Positions 26,717 through 36,120 of a stretch of 64,000 nucleotides of DNA are shown in pieces. Source of the stretch: Ardenticatenaceae bacterium. Its GTDB lineage: Bacteria; Chloroflexota; Anaerolineae; Promineifilales; Promineifilaceae. The notes beneath the pieces were generated by a model that saw only the letters and a program-made list of their open reading frames with translations, did not search any database and had not been told where the DNA came from. The translations under genes and the position numbers were made by a program. The DNA lies in NCBI GenBank assembly GCA_011525915.1, contig WYBM01000009.1, forward strand, positions 1 through 64,000, written 5' to 3'. Numbering within the stretch: the first letter of the stretch is position 1; every line of letters begins with the position of its first letter.

Positions 26717-27471
26717 GCGTCATGCCCCGTCCAGAAGCCCTGGGGATCAAACTTCTGAATAAGGGCCAGTTCAGCGGCGGTGGGCATAGGCGTGGTTTCC
26801 AGATCAGCGGCCATATTGAGGGGCCAGCCGGTATGCGCCTGGACATCTTCCGGGGTGACCCCAGGATGCACGGCCGTGAGTACCATCTCTTTGCTCTCTG
26901 GTGCAAACCGCAGCACGCCCAATGTGGTAATGACAGCGCTAGGGCCGCCGCGTGGCAAACCGACTCGTTCTCGCCAGTGGCCACCGTCACCATAACCAGG
27001 GGATGTGATGTAATCTACCCTTTCCACAAAACGGCGTTTTTCATGTTTCATGATGATGATATGGCGCCGGGCCAGGCTGGCCAGGTCACAGGCGCCGCCG
27101 GAGCCAGGCAGGCGGGTAAAACGGCCGTGCCGGTCCCCCACATAGCTGGTATTCAAATTACCAAAGCGGTCTACCTGGGCGCCACCCATGAAGCTGACGT
27201 CTACCAACCCTTGCTGCAACAAGCCCATCAGGTCGGCGGTATCTGCCAGCCATTGGGCCTGGTACAGTGTGGGCAGGTCTCCCATAGTCAGGATGGGTTC
27301 AGGCACGGCCGTGTCACGGACAATGCCCAATTCATACACCCCCACCGCGTGAGGTGCGTGCGTACTTTTTGCCAGTTGAAAGCCCAGCAGCGGCAGCCGC
27401 ATGCCCACAAAAACCACGTCACCGTCATGCACTTCTCGGGCCGCGGCCGTCACCATCAATTTTGCCAACAT
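26713..27471 (-). CDS. CoA-transferase subunit B (GctB-like), without an adjacent subunit A
   Basis: The protein resembles the beta subunit of glutaconate-type family I CoA-transferases: the conserved Glu is in VGVYELGIV, followed by MGGAQVDRFGNLNTSYVGD and GSGGACDLASLARRHIIIM. The alpha subunit is normally encoded directly upstream, but here a MITE-like repeat and a plus-strand gene are found instead. The subunit A gene may have been lost or moved, or the protein acts alone. GTG/ATG alternatives near 27471 do not change this. Confidence 0.88.
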   Translation of the reverse strand: MLAKLMVTAAAREVHDGDVVFVGMRLPLLGFQLAKSTHAPHAVGVYELGIVRDTAVPEPILTMGDLPTLYQAQWLADTADLMGLLQQGLVDVSFMGGAQVDRFGNLNTSYVGDRHGRFTRLPGSGGACDLASLARRHIIIMKHEKRRFVERVDYITSPGYGDGGHWRERVGLPRGGPSAVITTLGVLRFAPESKEMVLTAVHPGVTPEDVQAHTGWPLNMAADLETTPMPTAAELALIQKFDPQGFWTGHDA

Positions 27472-27489
27472 ATCATGCCAACCATAACG

Positions 27490-27592
27490 CTAGTGCCAGT
27501 AACCAGAAGTCTGTCATCAGTTTTCAGTAGACTATTTCCAGAGGTCAGCCAGCACTGAACACTGGTCACGGATTACTGAAAACTGGTACTAG
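27490..27592. repeat. Intergenic MITE-like repeat, copy 3
   Basis: It starts CTAGTGCCAGTAACCAG and ends AACTGGTACTAG, and is homologous to 2006-2107 and 17497-17594 over about 100 bp. It lies 18 bases upstream of the CoA-transferase subunit B start, where a subunit A gene would be expected. Confidence 0.85.
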
Positions 27593-27720
27593 TATGCCGC
27601 GGCTGCCGGATTTAGGCCAATGAACAGCAGGCTGCAGCTTTTCGTGATGGGTAACAGGATGGCCGTTAAGCACCCGTTTCTAATCAAAGCATTAGGGGTA
27701 TCTATCGTTTTGCTCAGGTT

Positions 27721-27750
27721 TTTAGAAACTTGGGGGGTCTTCGTTATAAT
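27721..27750 (+). promoter_or_regulatory. Promoter of the PBP gene
   Basis: TTTAGA (27721-27726), 18 bases and a consensus TATAAT (27745-27750) lie only 11 bases before the ATG. The transcript would have almost no leader. Confidence 0.5.
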
Positions 27751-27761
27751 CGGGACTTCAT

Positions 27762-29981
27762 ATGAGAAAAAATCGGGTAATGCTTCTGCTTCTTTTTCTG
27801 TTGGCGGCCTGTGGTCAGGGGGTCAGGCTGCCGGTGCCCCAAGATACCAGCGACATTGTGACATTGCCGCCACCGCCCACCCATACACCCATCCCTACAG
27901 AAATTCCCACCCGTGAAGACGCCAGCGGCATCGGTGTCGCCTTTTTTAAGGCCTGGGAGTACAGTGACTTGTTAGGTATGTACAGTCTATTGGCGCCCCA
28001 AAGCCAGGCAGTGGTAAACAGCACTGCCTTTGTTTCCCGCTACCAGGAAGCCATGGACACAGCAACTGTGCGGGCTGTTTACAGCCAGATGCTTTCGGCC
28101 ACGCAGGAAGGCAACCAGGCAGAGATGGCCGTGCGGGTGACGTGGCAAACAAACGCCGTGGGTGACATTGTCCGTGATCTAACGGTGCCGCTGGTCTATG
28201 ACAACGGCCGTTGGGGGATCATCTGGGATGAAGGGCTCATTTTACCGGAGCTGGCCGGCGGAAACCGGCTGGTATTGGATGATCGCCTGCCGGCGCGGGC
28301 AAACATCTATGACGTTCAGGGGCGGGCCCTGGCTTACCAGGGCACCATGATCGGCCTGGGTGTTATTCCCGGCCAGATCCAGGACGAACCAGGCCTGCTT
28401 AACACCCTGAGTCCCATTCTGAATAAGACACCAGAGGAGATAAAAGAAAGTTACGCCGCAGCCCTGCCCAACTGGTACGTTCCTATTGGTGACGTGCCGG
28501 AAGCCGTGATGCAGCAGTACGTTAACACCCTGCAGCCCTATATTGGCCAGGGGCTGGCCGAACCAAAACCGCGTCTGGCCCGCATCTTCTCGGAGACGGG
28601 CGCCGCCCCCCATCTGGTAGGGCACACCGGCTTTATTCCCGCTGAAGTAGTGGAAACATATAAGGCACAGGGTTACCGCGGCGACGAACAGGTGGGGCTG
28701 GACGGCATTGAACTATGGGGAGAAGATTATTTAAACGGGGTACGAGGCGGCACACTCACGGTCATTGGTCCCAATGGTGAGTTTGTGGCCACGGTGGCTG
28801 AAGCAGCGCCAAAGCAGGCACGCAGTATTTACACCACCCTTGATCTGGATTTGCAAACGGCCGTGGAACAAATTCTGGCTAACGCCATTGATACTTTCCC
28901 CGTAGACACGGCTGGGGCGGCTATTGTCATGGATGTCAACACAGGCAAAATACTGGCCATGGCTTCGTACCCAGATTTTGACCCCACCATTTATGACGCC
29001 GCTCGCCCCGATGCGCCGGTGGCGTTGGGTCAGGTGTACAGCGATCCGGCACGGCCGTTGCTCAACCGGGCTACGCAAGGACAATATCCCGCCGGCTCCT
29101 TGTTTAAGGTAGTCACCTTCACCGCGGCCATGAACAGCGGCCTGTATACACCCAGTTCTGCCTATTACAGCAGCGGCACATGGAGCCGCCTGGGTGAAAA
29201 CTTTGTTAAGGTAGACTGGCTGCAGGGTGGGCACGGCACAGTTTCTTACCAGGCGGCCATTACCGTCTCCTGTAACTCTTGTTTTTACGATGCTGCCTTT
29301 GAAATGAACAATGTGAACCCTAACCACTTCCCGGACATCGCCAAACAGTTTGGCCTGGGGCAGCCCACCGGCATCATTGGTGTGGCCGAAGCGCCGGGTA
29401 CCATTCCCTCGCCGACCTGGAAAGAGGAAACACTTGGGGAAGTCTGGCTGCCTGGTGACGCTGTTAACATGGGCATTGGCCAGGGATACGTGCAGGTAAC
29501 GCCGCTGCAAATTGTCACCATCTTCTCGGCTATCGCCAACGGTGGCACCCTTTACCAGCCCACACTTGTGGACCGCCTGGGTGCCGGTGGCGGCGCACCG
29601 GAGGAACCTTTCCCGGTACAGGTGAATGGCGAAATCCCTATCTCAGCCAACGATCTGGCAGCCTTAAGGCAGGGATTATATGATGTCACCCATAGTGGGC
29701 GGGGCACGGCCACATTTATATTTGACGGCCTGAGCGTGCCTGTGGCCGGTAAAACAGGGACGGCCGAAGACCCGCCGCGCACCACCCATGCCTGGTTTGC
29801 CGGGTATGCGCCTGCCGGCCCGTACACAAAGCCAGATGGCACCACAGTCAATGAACCAGAAATTGCGGTGGTCGTTATTGTAGAAAATGCCGGGGAGGGT
29901 TCGGGGGTGGCTGCCCCCATTGTACGTCAGATTATAGAAAGGTATTTTGGCATCACCCCGCTGACGCCGCTGCCGTGGTAA
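27762..29981 (+). CDS. Penicillin-binding transpeptidase with N-terminal NTF2-like domain, predicted lipoprotein
   Basis: The protein cross-links peptidoglycan. The transpeptidase motifs are SxxK in PAGSLFK (about 445), SCN (about 503) and KTG in AGKTGTAE (about 664). Before them lie a dimer domain and, at about residues 55-150, an NTF2/MecA-like domain. The N-terminus is not the usual membrane helix but a lipoprotein signal, LLLFLLAACGQ with Cys17. An anchor through a lipid-modified Cys with a PT-rich linker is uncommon for a class B PBP. The next gene follows after 46 bases. Confidence 0.92.
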   Translation: MRKNRVMLLLLFLLAACGQGVRLPVPQDTSDIVTLPPPPTHTPIPTEIPTREDASGIGVAFFKAWEYSDLLGMYSLLAPQSQAVVNSTAFVSRYQEAMDTATVRAVYSQMLSATQEGNQAEMAVRVTWQTNAVGDIVRDLTVPLVYDNGRWGIIWDEGLILPELAGGNRLVLDDRLPARANIYDVQGRALAYQGTMIGLGVIPGQIQDEPGLLNTLSPILNKTPEEIKESYAAALPNWYVPIGDVPEAVMQQYVNTLQPYIGQGLAEPKPRLARIFSETGAAPHLVGHTGFIPAEVVETYKAQGYRGDEQVGLDGIELWGEDYLNGVRGGTLTVIGPNGEFVATVAEAAPKQARSIYTTLDLDLQTAVEQILANAIDTFPVDTAGAAIVMDVNTGKILAMASYPDFDPTIYDAARPDAPVALGQVYSDPARPLLNRATQGQYPAGSLFKVVTFTAAMNSGLYTPSSAYYSSGTWSRLGENFVKVDWLQGGHGTVSYQAAITVSCNSCFYDAAFEMNNVNPNHFPDIAKQFGLGQPTGIIGVAEAPGTIPSPTWKEETLGEVWLPGDAVNMGIGQGYVQVTPLQIVTIFSAIANGGTLYQPTLVDRLGAGGGAPEEPFPVQVNGEIPISANDLAALRQGLYDVTHSGRGTATFIFDGLSVPVAGKTGTAEDPPRTTHAWFAGYAPAGPYTKPDGTTVNEPEIAVVVIVENAGEGSGVAAPIVRQIIERYFGITPLTPLPW

Positions 29982-30027
29982 CCGGTCATCACTGTCCCTT
30001 ATTGATAACCGATTGCCCTAAAACATA

Positions 30028-30678
30028 ATGCCTGCCAAGAAGAAAAACACCCACAAGCCCTGGCGTAAAGCCGTTCAAGAAGCCTTGCGCCATGCCACGG
30101 ACGCCGAAGCCTTGGCCCGCTTTGGCAAACGCCGACCTGCTTATAACTACCGATGGGAACATGTCACGGCCGTCGTCACCCTGGCCGTCAAGTTAGCCGA
30201 ACTCACAGGGGCTGACCGGGATGTGGTAGAAGCTGCCGCCTGGCTGCACGATGTACGCAAAGAAGCAAAAGACAAACATCCTCGAGAGGGGGCCAAATTT
30301 GCCCGCAAATTTTTACCCGAAACGGACTTCCCCCCGGACAAAATTGAGCGTGTCGCCCAGGCTATTGAAGACCACATGGGCTTATGGCGTGACAAGCCGC
30401 TGACCAGGCTGGAATCGCAGGTGTTATGGGATGCAGATAAGCTGGCAAAACTGGGGCTGACAGCCGTATTCCATCGGGTTGGTGATGTATTGGCTAAAGG
30501 TAAACCGATGACCACGGCAAATTTGATGAAAAACGGCCGTGACGCCGCCTGGCAAGCAAACACTGTAGCCAGTATGCACACCGAACCGGCGCAGCGGGCC
30601 GCCATCGCTCGTTTCCAGGCGTACAATAAGTTGTGGGACGCCTTGGCCGGGGAATTAAATGGGGATGACCTTTTATAG
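30028..30678 (+). CDS. HD domain phosphohydrolase
   Basis: The 216-aa soluble protein has the HD metal residues: His in RWEHV, HD in AAWLHDVRKEAKDKH, a late His in DHMGLW and Asp in WDADKLAKLG. Relatives hydrolyse nucleotides or 2',3'-cyclic phosphates (YfbR/YpgQ-like); the substrate is not clear. Lys/Arg-rich N-terminus. It follows the PBP gene in the same direction. Confidence 0.85.
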   Translation: MPAKKKNTHKPWRKAVQEALRHATDAEALARFGKRRPAYNYRWEHVTAVVTLAVKLAELTGADRDVVEAAAWLHDVRKEAKDKHPREGAKFARKFLPETDFPPDKIERVAQAIEDHMGLWRDKPLTRLESQVLWDADKLAKLGLTAVFHRVGDVLAKGKPMTTANLMKNGRDAAWQANTVASMHTEPAQRAAIARFQAYNKLWDALAGELNGDDLL

Positions 30679-30834
30679 TTCCCTCTACCGTTTTCTTATA
30701 GCAGCTTGCTGCCGCAATTTGGCCGCACCGGTAATAATAACCACGGGGGAGAGGTTAGAGGTTGCTTTCATCCATACACCATTTATATCGCCACAGCAGT
30801 AGGTTCAGACCACCGTCAATGATCGAAGGAGATT

Positions 30835-32043
30835 TTACCGGGCATTCTTGTAAAAGAATTCTGTGACCACCGGGTGCGTATAACCAGGTCGGATCAGCGC
30901 CTGCCAGTCCCATTGTGAATCATGGCCGCCGCCGGCGCGGTTGGCAATAAGCCAATAGCTAAAAGCCAGGAAGTACGGCTCACGGCTGCGCATGTATGTA
31001 TATTGATATTCAATAAGCTGCCGGTCGGCGTTGGGGTCAGGGTGGTAGGAGCCGCCTTCCGTACCGACGATGGGCAGCGACCGACCCAGATGTGCCTGCA
31101 CAATTTTGTCGTATTCACGGAAAAGCAAAAAACCGCCGGGGTCGTTGTACGGCCGTGTGCCATGATAGTTATGCGCCGACAACCAGGCATGATTCAATAA
31201 ATAAGCATCCCCGTTATACGCCAGCGCGTAAAATGTACGGTCTAAAAATTCCAGGTGATTGTATGACCCCCCCGGACTGAGGGCGCCAATGCCGGGCAAA
31301 CCGCCATTTTCCATCACCACCCGCGCCGCATCTGCCCAGGCACGCGCATACTGGTCAGGGTTAGCAAAGCCCTGTTGGTTTTCCACATTCACGTTTGGCT
31401 CGTTATAAAGCTGAAAGTAGTAAACGCCCCGGGCCCGGTAATGGCGCACCATCGCCGCCAGATTGCCATCATAGGGCAGCACCCCATCACGGTACAAACG
31501 CATGACCGGCATGATACCGTTAGCCACCAACCGGTCTACCAGGTAATCATTGTCGCCGATATTCGTGCCTTCGTTCAGGAATACCACCCATTTAATGTGC
31601 ATACGCACCATTTCCGCTACAAACTGGTCTACCACGCCCCGCTCCTGACTGACGGTGGGAATCCAGTGCATGCCCCAACCATTATCCCCCGGTGGTTTGG
31701 GAAACGCCTGGTAAGGGATGGCTTCTTGTAAGCCATAGGCGCTGATGGGCTTGATGACCACGGTAGCCGTGCCGTCAACAGTGGGCGTGGGGGTGTTGGT
31801 GGGGGTGGACGTAGGCGGTATGGGTGTGTTGGTGGGGATAAAACCAGGGGTATTGGTGGGGGGCAGCACAGGCAAGAAAGCAACGGGCGTATGGGTGGCC
31901 ACGGCCGTACCTGGCACTGGCGTAAACGTGGGTGGCAGCCCACCGGGCACCATCGCCAGGCTGGCCCGCGTAGGAAGGACAGTGGATTGGCAGCTAACCA
32001 GGAAAAGCGCAAAAAGGCAAAAGATAAGCAGGCGTTTATTCAT
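30835..32043 (-). CDS. Secreted glycoside hydrolase-like lipoprotein (clan GH-A barrel)
   Basis: A lipoprotein signal (FCLFALFLVSCQS) and a long Thr/Pro-rich linker (to about residue 90) lead to a TIM barrel. The acid/base Glu is probably Glu215 in QLYNEPNV and the nucleophile Glu329 in IVGTEGGSY, as in GH5/GH39-type enzymes. The sugar substrate is unknown. It is outermost in a minus-strand group with cofE and npdG but likely unrelated in function; the cofE stop to this start gap is only six bases, so they may share a transcript. Confidence 0.82.
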   Translation of the reverse strand: MNKRLLIFCLFALFLVSCQSTVLPTRASLAMVPGGLPPTFTPVPGTAVATHTPVAFLPVLPPTNTPGFIPTNTPIPPTSTPTNTPTPTVDGTATVVIKPISAYGLQEAIPYQAFPKPPGDNGWGMHWIPTVSQERGVVDQFVAEMVRMHIKWVVFLNEGTNIGDNDYLVDRLVANGIMPVMRLYRDGVLPYDGNLAAMVRHYRARGVYYFQLYNEPNVNVENQQGFANPDQYARAWADAARVVMENGGLPGIGALSPGGSYNHLEFLDRTFYALAYNGDAYLLNHAWLSAHNYHGTRPYNDPGGFLLFREYDKIVQAHLGRSLPIVGTEGGSYHPDPNADRQLIEYQYTYMRSREPYFLAFSYWLIANRAGGGHDSQWDWQALIRPGYTHPVVTEFFYKNAR

Positions 32044-32049
32044 AACTAT

Positions 32050-32817
32050 TTAGCGGTATAGATCCATCTCCTTAGGCCGGATCAGGTCTGCCGCTGTACC
32101 GGGTTGGGCGGGCAGGCGTAAACCACGCACCACCACGGCCGGGGTACCCTCGGCGGCCTGCCCCATCAGCAGGCCAGCGGCCGCGGCGATCTCATCAGCC
32201 ACACCCACATCAGTATGTTGCAAGGCATAGCCATACAAGTCTGGCTCACCACGCCGGTCCCATAACGCCGGAATGCCGGCGACCCCGATAGCCACACCCA
32301 CAGTGCCTAAACGAAACGGCCGTCCATGTGAATCTGTAATCACCACGCCGATGGTTACCCCAAAATGTTCTTGCATGGTCTGCCGCACATGTTCCGCTGA
32401 AGCGTCTGGGGCTTGCGGCAGCAGCAGCACCGTTTCTTCGGTACCGGTTTGGGCCACATTTGAACGGTCAATACCGGCATTGGCGCTGGTAAACCCAAGC
32501 CTATGACGCACAATCAACACACCTGGGCGCAGCCGCGAAATCTGGCCATCGCTCTCCTGCAAAACCAGCTCAACCAGGCGTGGGTCTTTGCCGGTTTGGG
32601 CAGCTATGGTCTGTGCCTGCGGTCCGGGCGTTACATCTGCCAGGTTTACCTGTCGCCCTTCGGCCTTAGACACAATCTTTTGGGCGATAGCCAATATGTC
32701 ATTATCTTGTAATGCCAGCCCGGCTGATGCCAGCGCCGCCAACAACAATTCAGCCAGATTATCACCCGGTTGAACATGGGGCATGTTGGGGATTGACATA
32801 AGATGAAGTTGTGGCAT
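32050..32817 (-). CDS. cofE: F420-0:gamma-glutamyl ligase
   Basis: CofE adds glutamates to coenzyme F420-0. The family motifs are visible: DNDILAIAQKIVSKAEGR, HRLGFTSANAGID, ITDSHGRPFRLGTVGVAIG and LMGQAAEG. Its 255-aa length is normal. ATG 32817 is favoured because it starts four bases after the npdG stop and fits family starts; an ATG at 32880 would lie inside npdG. Pairing with npdG shows F420 use. Confidence 0.92.
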   Translation of the reverse strand: MPQLHLMSIPNMPHVQPGDNLAELLLAALASAGLALQDNDILAIAQKIVSKAEGRQVNLADVTPGPQAQTIAAQTGKDPRLVELVLQESDGQISRLRPGVLIVRHRLGFTSANAGIDRSNVAQTGTEETVLLLPQAPDASAEHVRQTMQEHFGVTIGVVITDSHGRPFRLGTVGVAIGVAGIPALWDRRGEPDLYGYALQHTDVGVADEIAAAAGLLMGQAAEGTPAVVVRGLRLPAQPGTAADLIRPKEMDLYR

Positions 32818-32821
32818 ACTT

Positions 32822-33484
32822 TTAGATTCCCGTGATGCGAATCCCCGCCCCAGGCACTTTATGAATGACATTAATGGCAATGAGTACGGCCGTTAATGCC
32901 TCTACTGCCTGTGCATTTTGTAGGGCCCCGGCATTGACGCCGCGTAAACCGGCATCCTGGCATAATTGGGCCACCACGTCCTTATCTGCTTTCTTTTCGC
33001 CGCAAATCAACACGTCACAATCCAATGTGTGGTCCAATTCTAACAAGTGATGGGCACCAATGTTCTGAAAAGCCGCCACCACACGGGAAACACCCTCAAG
33101 CTGCAGCTGCGCCTCTTCTGCCGCGGACAGGCCGCTTGGCAGGCGGTGAACACGGGCGGCTTTTTCCCCGGTGGGGGCCACCACCGTGACCAGCAGTTTG
33201 CCAGCCAGCGCCTCTTTTACCGCTGCCAGGGTTGCCGCCTGTGCTCCGTAAGGGACAGACAATACCGCCACGTCTGCCTGCTGTACGGCATGTAGATTGT
33301 CGGTGCCGGTGATGGGCGCCTGAGGCAGGGGCGCCTGAAGCAGGCGTGCCTGCATATCGGCCGCGGCGCGGGCCCCCTTTTCTGCCTGTCGCGAGCCAAT
33401 GATGATCTCATGCCCGGCGGCAGCCCAGCGAAAACCCAGCCCAAATCCTTCATCTCCTGTTCCACCCAGTATTGCTATTTTCAA
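32822..33484 (-). CDS. npdG: NADPH-dependent F420 reductase
   Basis: The enzyme passes hydride between NADP(H) and F420. It begins with the Rossmann motif MKIAILGGTGDEGFGLGFR, typical for NpdG/Fno, and has IIIGSRQAEKG for NADP phosphate binding and AAFQNIGAHHLLEL. The 220-aa length is normal. It is directly upstream of cofE on the same strand; an LLM-class F420 oxidoreductase lies at 37879. Confidence 0.93.
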   Translation of the reverse strand: MKIAILGGTGDEGFGLGFRWAAAGHEIIIGSRQAEKGARAAADMQARLLQAPLPQAPITGTDNLHAVQQADVAVLSVPYGAQAATLAAVKEALAGKLLVTVVAPTGEKAARVHRLPSGLSAAEEAQLQLEGVSRVVAAFQNIGAHHLLELDHTLDCDVLICGEKKADKDVVAQLCQDAGLRGVNAGALQNAQAVEALTAVLIAINVIHKVPGAGIRITGI

Positions 33485-33541
33485 TCTCTCATGACTCCTT
33501 TTGATAATTTGTTCTTATTTGCATGATGGCAGACTCTCAAC

Positions 33542-34900
33542 TCATGCACTCAATTGGGCAAAACGCTGCCACACGGCCGTGGCCAATTCGCGGCTGCGGG
33601 CCGTAATGTCCGCTTCATCCAGCGTCAGCAACTGCCGATCCTGCATCAGAATCTTACCGGCAACAATAGTCGTTGTCACCATGCTGCTCTCAAAGCCAAA
33701 AAGAATGTGCCACGGCAGGTTACCAACATTCAGCGGCGTCGTAGGCTGATAATCTACCAGAATGATGTCAGCGGCGGCCCCCGTTTCCAGTTTACCCAGG
33801 GGCAGCTCTGGCCAAAAGACACGGGCCAGGGCAGCGTTATTATGGACGGCCATTTGCACCACGTCCTGGCCATTCATGCGGCGCGGGTCACGGTGGGCCA
33901 GCTTGTGCAGCAGGTAGGCGGCCTTCCATTCAGCCCACATGTTGTTGCTAAAGCCATCGTTCCCCAGACAAACGGGTATGCCCAGACGCAGCATGCCTTC
34001 CACATTGGCCGCACCGACGGCATTGTTCATATTGCTGCGCGGTTGGTGTGTTACCCAGGTGCCCGTCTCTTTGAGCAAGTTCATCTCTGCCGGGTCTATA
34101 TGCACGCAGTGGGCGACAATGCTTTTAGGCCCCAAAACACCGGCCTCACGTAGGCGAGGCACCACCCGACGGCCGTAGCGGTGCAGCGAATCGTACTCGT
34201 CAGCCTCGTGTTCAGCGACGTGGATGTGAAAACCGGTATCTAGTTTGGCCGCCGCCGCCACACAGTCAGCCAGGGTCTCTTCACTGAGGGAAAGCGAAGC
34301 ATGCAGGCCAAACGTGCCGGCCAGCAAGTGACCTTCACGTTCTTTGAGTGAATGAAGAAAACGTACATTTTCTTCAAGCCCGGCCTGAGCACCGTCACGG
34401 CCGTTTCTGTCTGTCACCTCATAACACAGCCCGGCACGCACCCCGGCCATCTCCACAGCGTCAGCAATCTGGTCAAGTGAGTTATTGATAGCATTGGGGC
34501 TGGCGTGATGATCAATGAGGGCGGTTGTGCCGTGTTTAATCGCATCTACCAAGCAAACCAGCGCACTGTACTGCACGTCTACATCTAACAGGGCACGATC
34601 CAGCCGCCACCAAAGCCGTTCTAAAATATCAGGGAAATCCTTTGGCGGTGGGCCAGGGATACCTAGACCTCGTGCAAAGGCGCCGTAAAAGTGAGTATGC
34701 GCGCAAATGTTGCCGGGCATCACCAATTGGCCTCTGGCGTCCAACCGGTTTACTTGAGGGTAGGTTTCGGCCAACAGCTTACTGTCATCGATGGCCGCTA
34801 TACGGCCGTCACGCACCAGCACACCGCCATTGTCTATCATCTCAACCCCAGGCAGCCAGGTTATGATACGGCCGTTCGTAATTAACAACTCATCCATCAT
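33542..34900 (-). CDS. ssnA: SsnA-like metal-dependent aminohydrolase
   Basis: The amidohydrolase fold shows the metal ligands HTH in NICAHTHFYGAFARG, His in HIHVAEHEAD, His in VAHCVHID and Asp in LGNDGFSNNMW. The blocks DHHASPNAI, DRNG and RSNMNNAVG closely match E. coli SsnA, a putative aminohydrolase often linked to purine or selenium-molybdenum metabolism. No such partner genes are adjacent. ATG 34900 has AAAGGA five bases upstream. Confidence 0.88.
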   Translation of the reverse strand: MMDELLITNGRIITWLPGVEMIDNGGVLVRDGRIAAIDDSKLLAETYPQVNRLDARGQLVMPGNICAHTHFYGAFARGLGIPGPPPKDFPDILERLWWRLDRALLDVDVQYSALVCLVDAIKHGTTALIDHHASPNAINNSLDQIADAVEMAGVRAGLCYEVTDRNGRDGAQAGLEENVRFLHSLKEREGHLLAGTFGLHASLSLSEETLADCVAAAAKLDTGFHIHVAEHEADEYDSLHRYGRRVVPRLREAGVLGPKSIVAHCVHIDPAEMNLLKETGTWVTHQPRSNMNNAVGAANVEGMLRLGIPVCLGNDGFSNNMWAEWKAAYLLHKLAHRDPRRMNGQDVVQMAVHNNAALARVFWPELPLGKLETGAAADIILVDYQPTTPLNVGNLPWHILFGFESSMVTTTIVAGKILMQDRQLLTLDEADITARSRELATAVWQRFAQLSA

Positions 34901-35074
34901 GCACATCCTTTTTAAGCTAAAGAACACCCTTGTCGCAGTCTAATTGTACCAATTTCCTTGACGCTAAAAACCAATCCGCTAAACTCTCAGGTAAGAAAGG
35001 TCATTATCGGGGTATCTATGACCAGAACCTGTTGAATTTAAACCCTTTGTGGGTACAGTGTTAAGGAGCACATG

Positions 35075-35419
35075 ATGGCAAATCAATATACCAATGTAAT
35101 TACAGATGACTCTTTTGAGAGTGATGTTTTGCAGTCCGACAAACCGGTACTGATAGATTTTTGGGCAGATTGGTGCGGCCCCTGCCGCATGGTTGCCCCC
35201 CACGTAGATGCCATTGCCGAAGAGTATAAGGGCGTCTTAAAGGTGGGTAAAATGGATGTAGATGAAAACCCCATGGTGCCCGGCCGTTATGGCATCGTAG
35301 GCATTCCTACGCTCATGCTTTTTAAAGGCGGCAGTGCCGTCGCCCGTATCACCGGCGCCCAACCAAAAGACCGGATTGTGGCTCAAATTTTGCCTCATCT
35401 GGATACTGAACCGGCCTGA
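35075..35419 (+). CDS. trxA: Thioredoxin
   Basis: The active site is WADWCGPCRM, with the cis-Pro in GIPTLMLFKGG. Length 114 aa. ATG 35075 is six bases after AAGGAG and is preferred to ATG 35072, three bases after it. The gene is monocistronic: a strong terminator follows. Confidence 0.95.
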   Translation: MANQYTNVITDDSFESDVLQSDKPVLIDFWADWCGPCRMVAPHVDAIAEEYKGVLKVGKMDVDENPMVPGRYGIVGIPTLMLFKGGSAVARITGAQPKDRIVAQILPHLDTEPA

Positions 35420-35437
35420 TCCCTTTATTTTTTGTGT

Positions 35438-35465
35438 AAAAAGCTCGCCATATGGCGAGCTTTTT
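35438..35465. terminator. Bidirectional intrinsic terminator after trxA
   Basis: A perfect 13-bp stem, AAAAAGCTCGCCA/TGGCGAGCTTTTT, with a TA loop and T-runs on both strands. Confidence 0.93.
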
Positions 35466-35550
35466 TGTTTCCGACTGCAAAAGGGCCCATCAGCAGCCGA
35501 CAGCTTGTGTAACATTTTATAACCTTCTTCGTCTTTATGATTAAGAGTCT

Positions 35551-36120
35551 ATGATTTCCGAAGCGCAAGAACATTTCCTGGTTGAAAAAGCTCATCAGGG
35601 CGATAAAAACGCCTATGGTGACTTGTATGAACATTACCTGGACGATGTGTATCGTTATGTCTACTTTCGCATTGGAAATCATCAAGACGCCGAGGATTTG
35701 ACAGAGACGGTTTTTATAAAAGCCTGGCAAAGTTTGGCCCGTTGTTATGCCGAAAAAGCGTTGTTTCGGCGGTGGGTATTTCGCATTGCCGGGAACGCCG
35801 TTATTGACCATTACCGGACAGCAAAACAGGCGCTATCGATAGAGGAAACCACACCGGTGATAGATGAGACGATGAACCTGGAGCTAAATATGGACACCAC
35901 GGAAGAAGTTTCTCGCTTGCTCACGGCCGTGCGTCAGTTATCTGCTGTCCATCAACATGTGTTGGTACTGCGCTTTGCCAATGGGTTAAATACTGAAGAG
36001 GCAGCCCGTGTTTTAGACCGGTCGCCAGGAGCCGTGCGTGTTTTACAACACCGCGCACTCAAAGCGCTGCAAGAAGTGATGTTGTCACCAGAAGGTTTGA
36101 CAGAGGGATTGACCGAATGA
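35551..36120 (+). CDS. ECF-type RNA polymerase sigma factor
   Basis: Region 2 (AYGDLYEHYLDDVYRYVYFR, DAEDLTETVFIKAWQ) and region 4 (SAVHQHVLVLRFANGLNTEE, RSPGAVRVLQHRALKAL) are typical. The last four bases overlap the start of the anti-sigma-like gene, so the pair is coupled. No strong ribosome site precedes ATG 35551. Confidence 0.92.
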   Translation: MISEAQEHFLVEKAHQGDKNAYGDLYEHYLDDVYRYVYFRIGNHQDAEDLTETVFIKAWQSLARCYAEKALFRRWVFRIAGNAVIDHYRTAKQALSIEETTPVIDETMNLELNMDTTEEVSRLLTAVRQLSAVHQHVLVLRFANGLNTEEAARVLDRSPGAVRVLQHRALKALQEVMLSPEGLTEGLTE

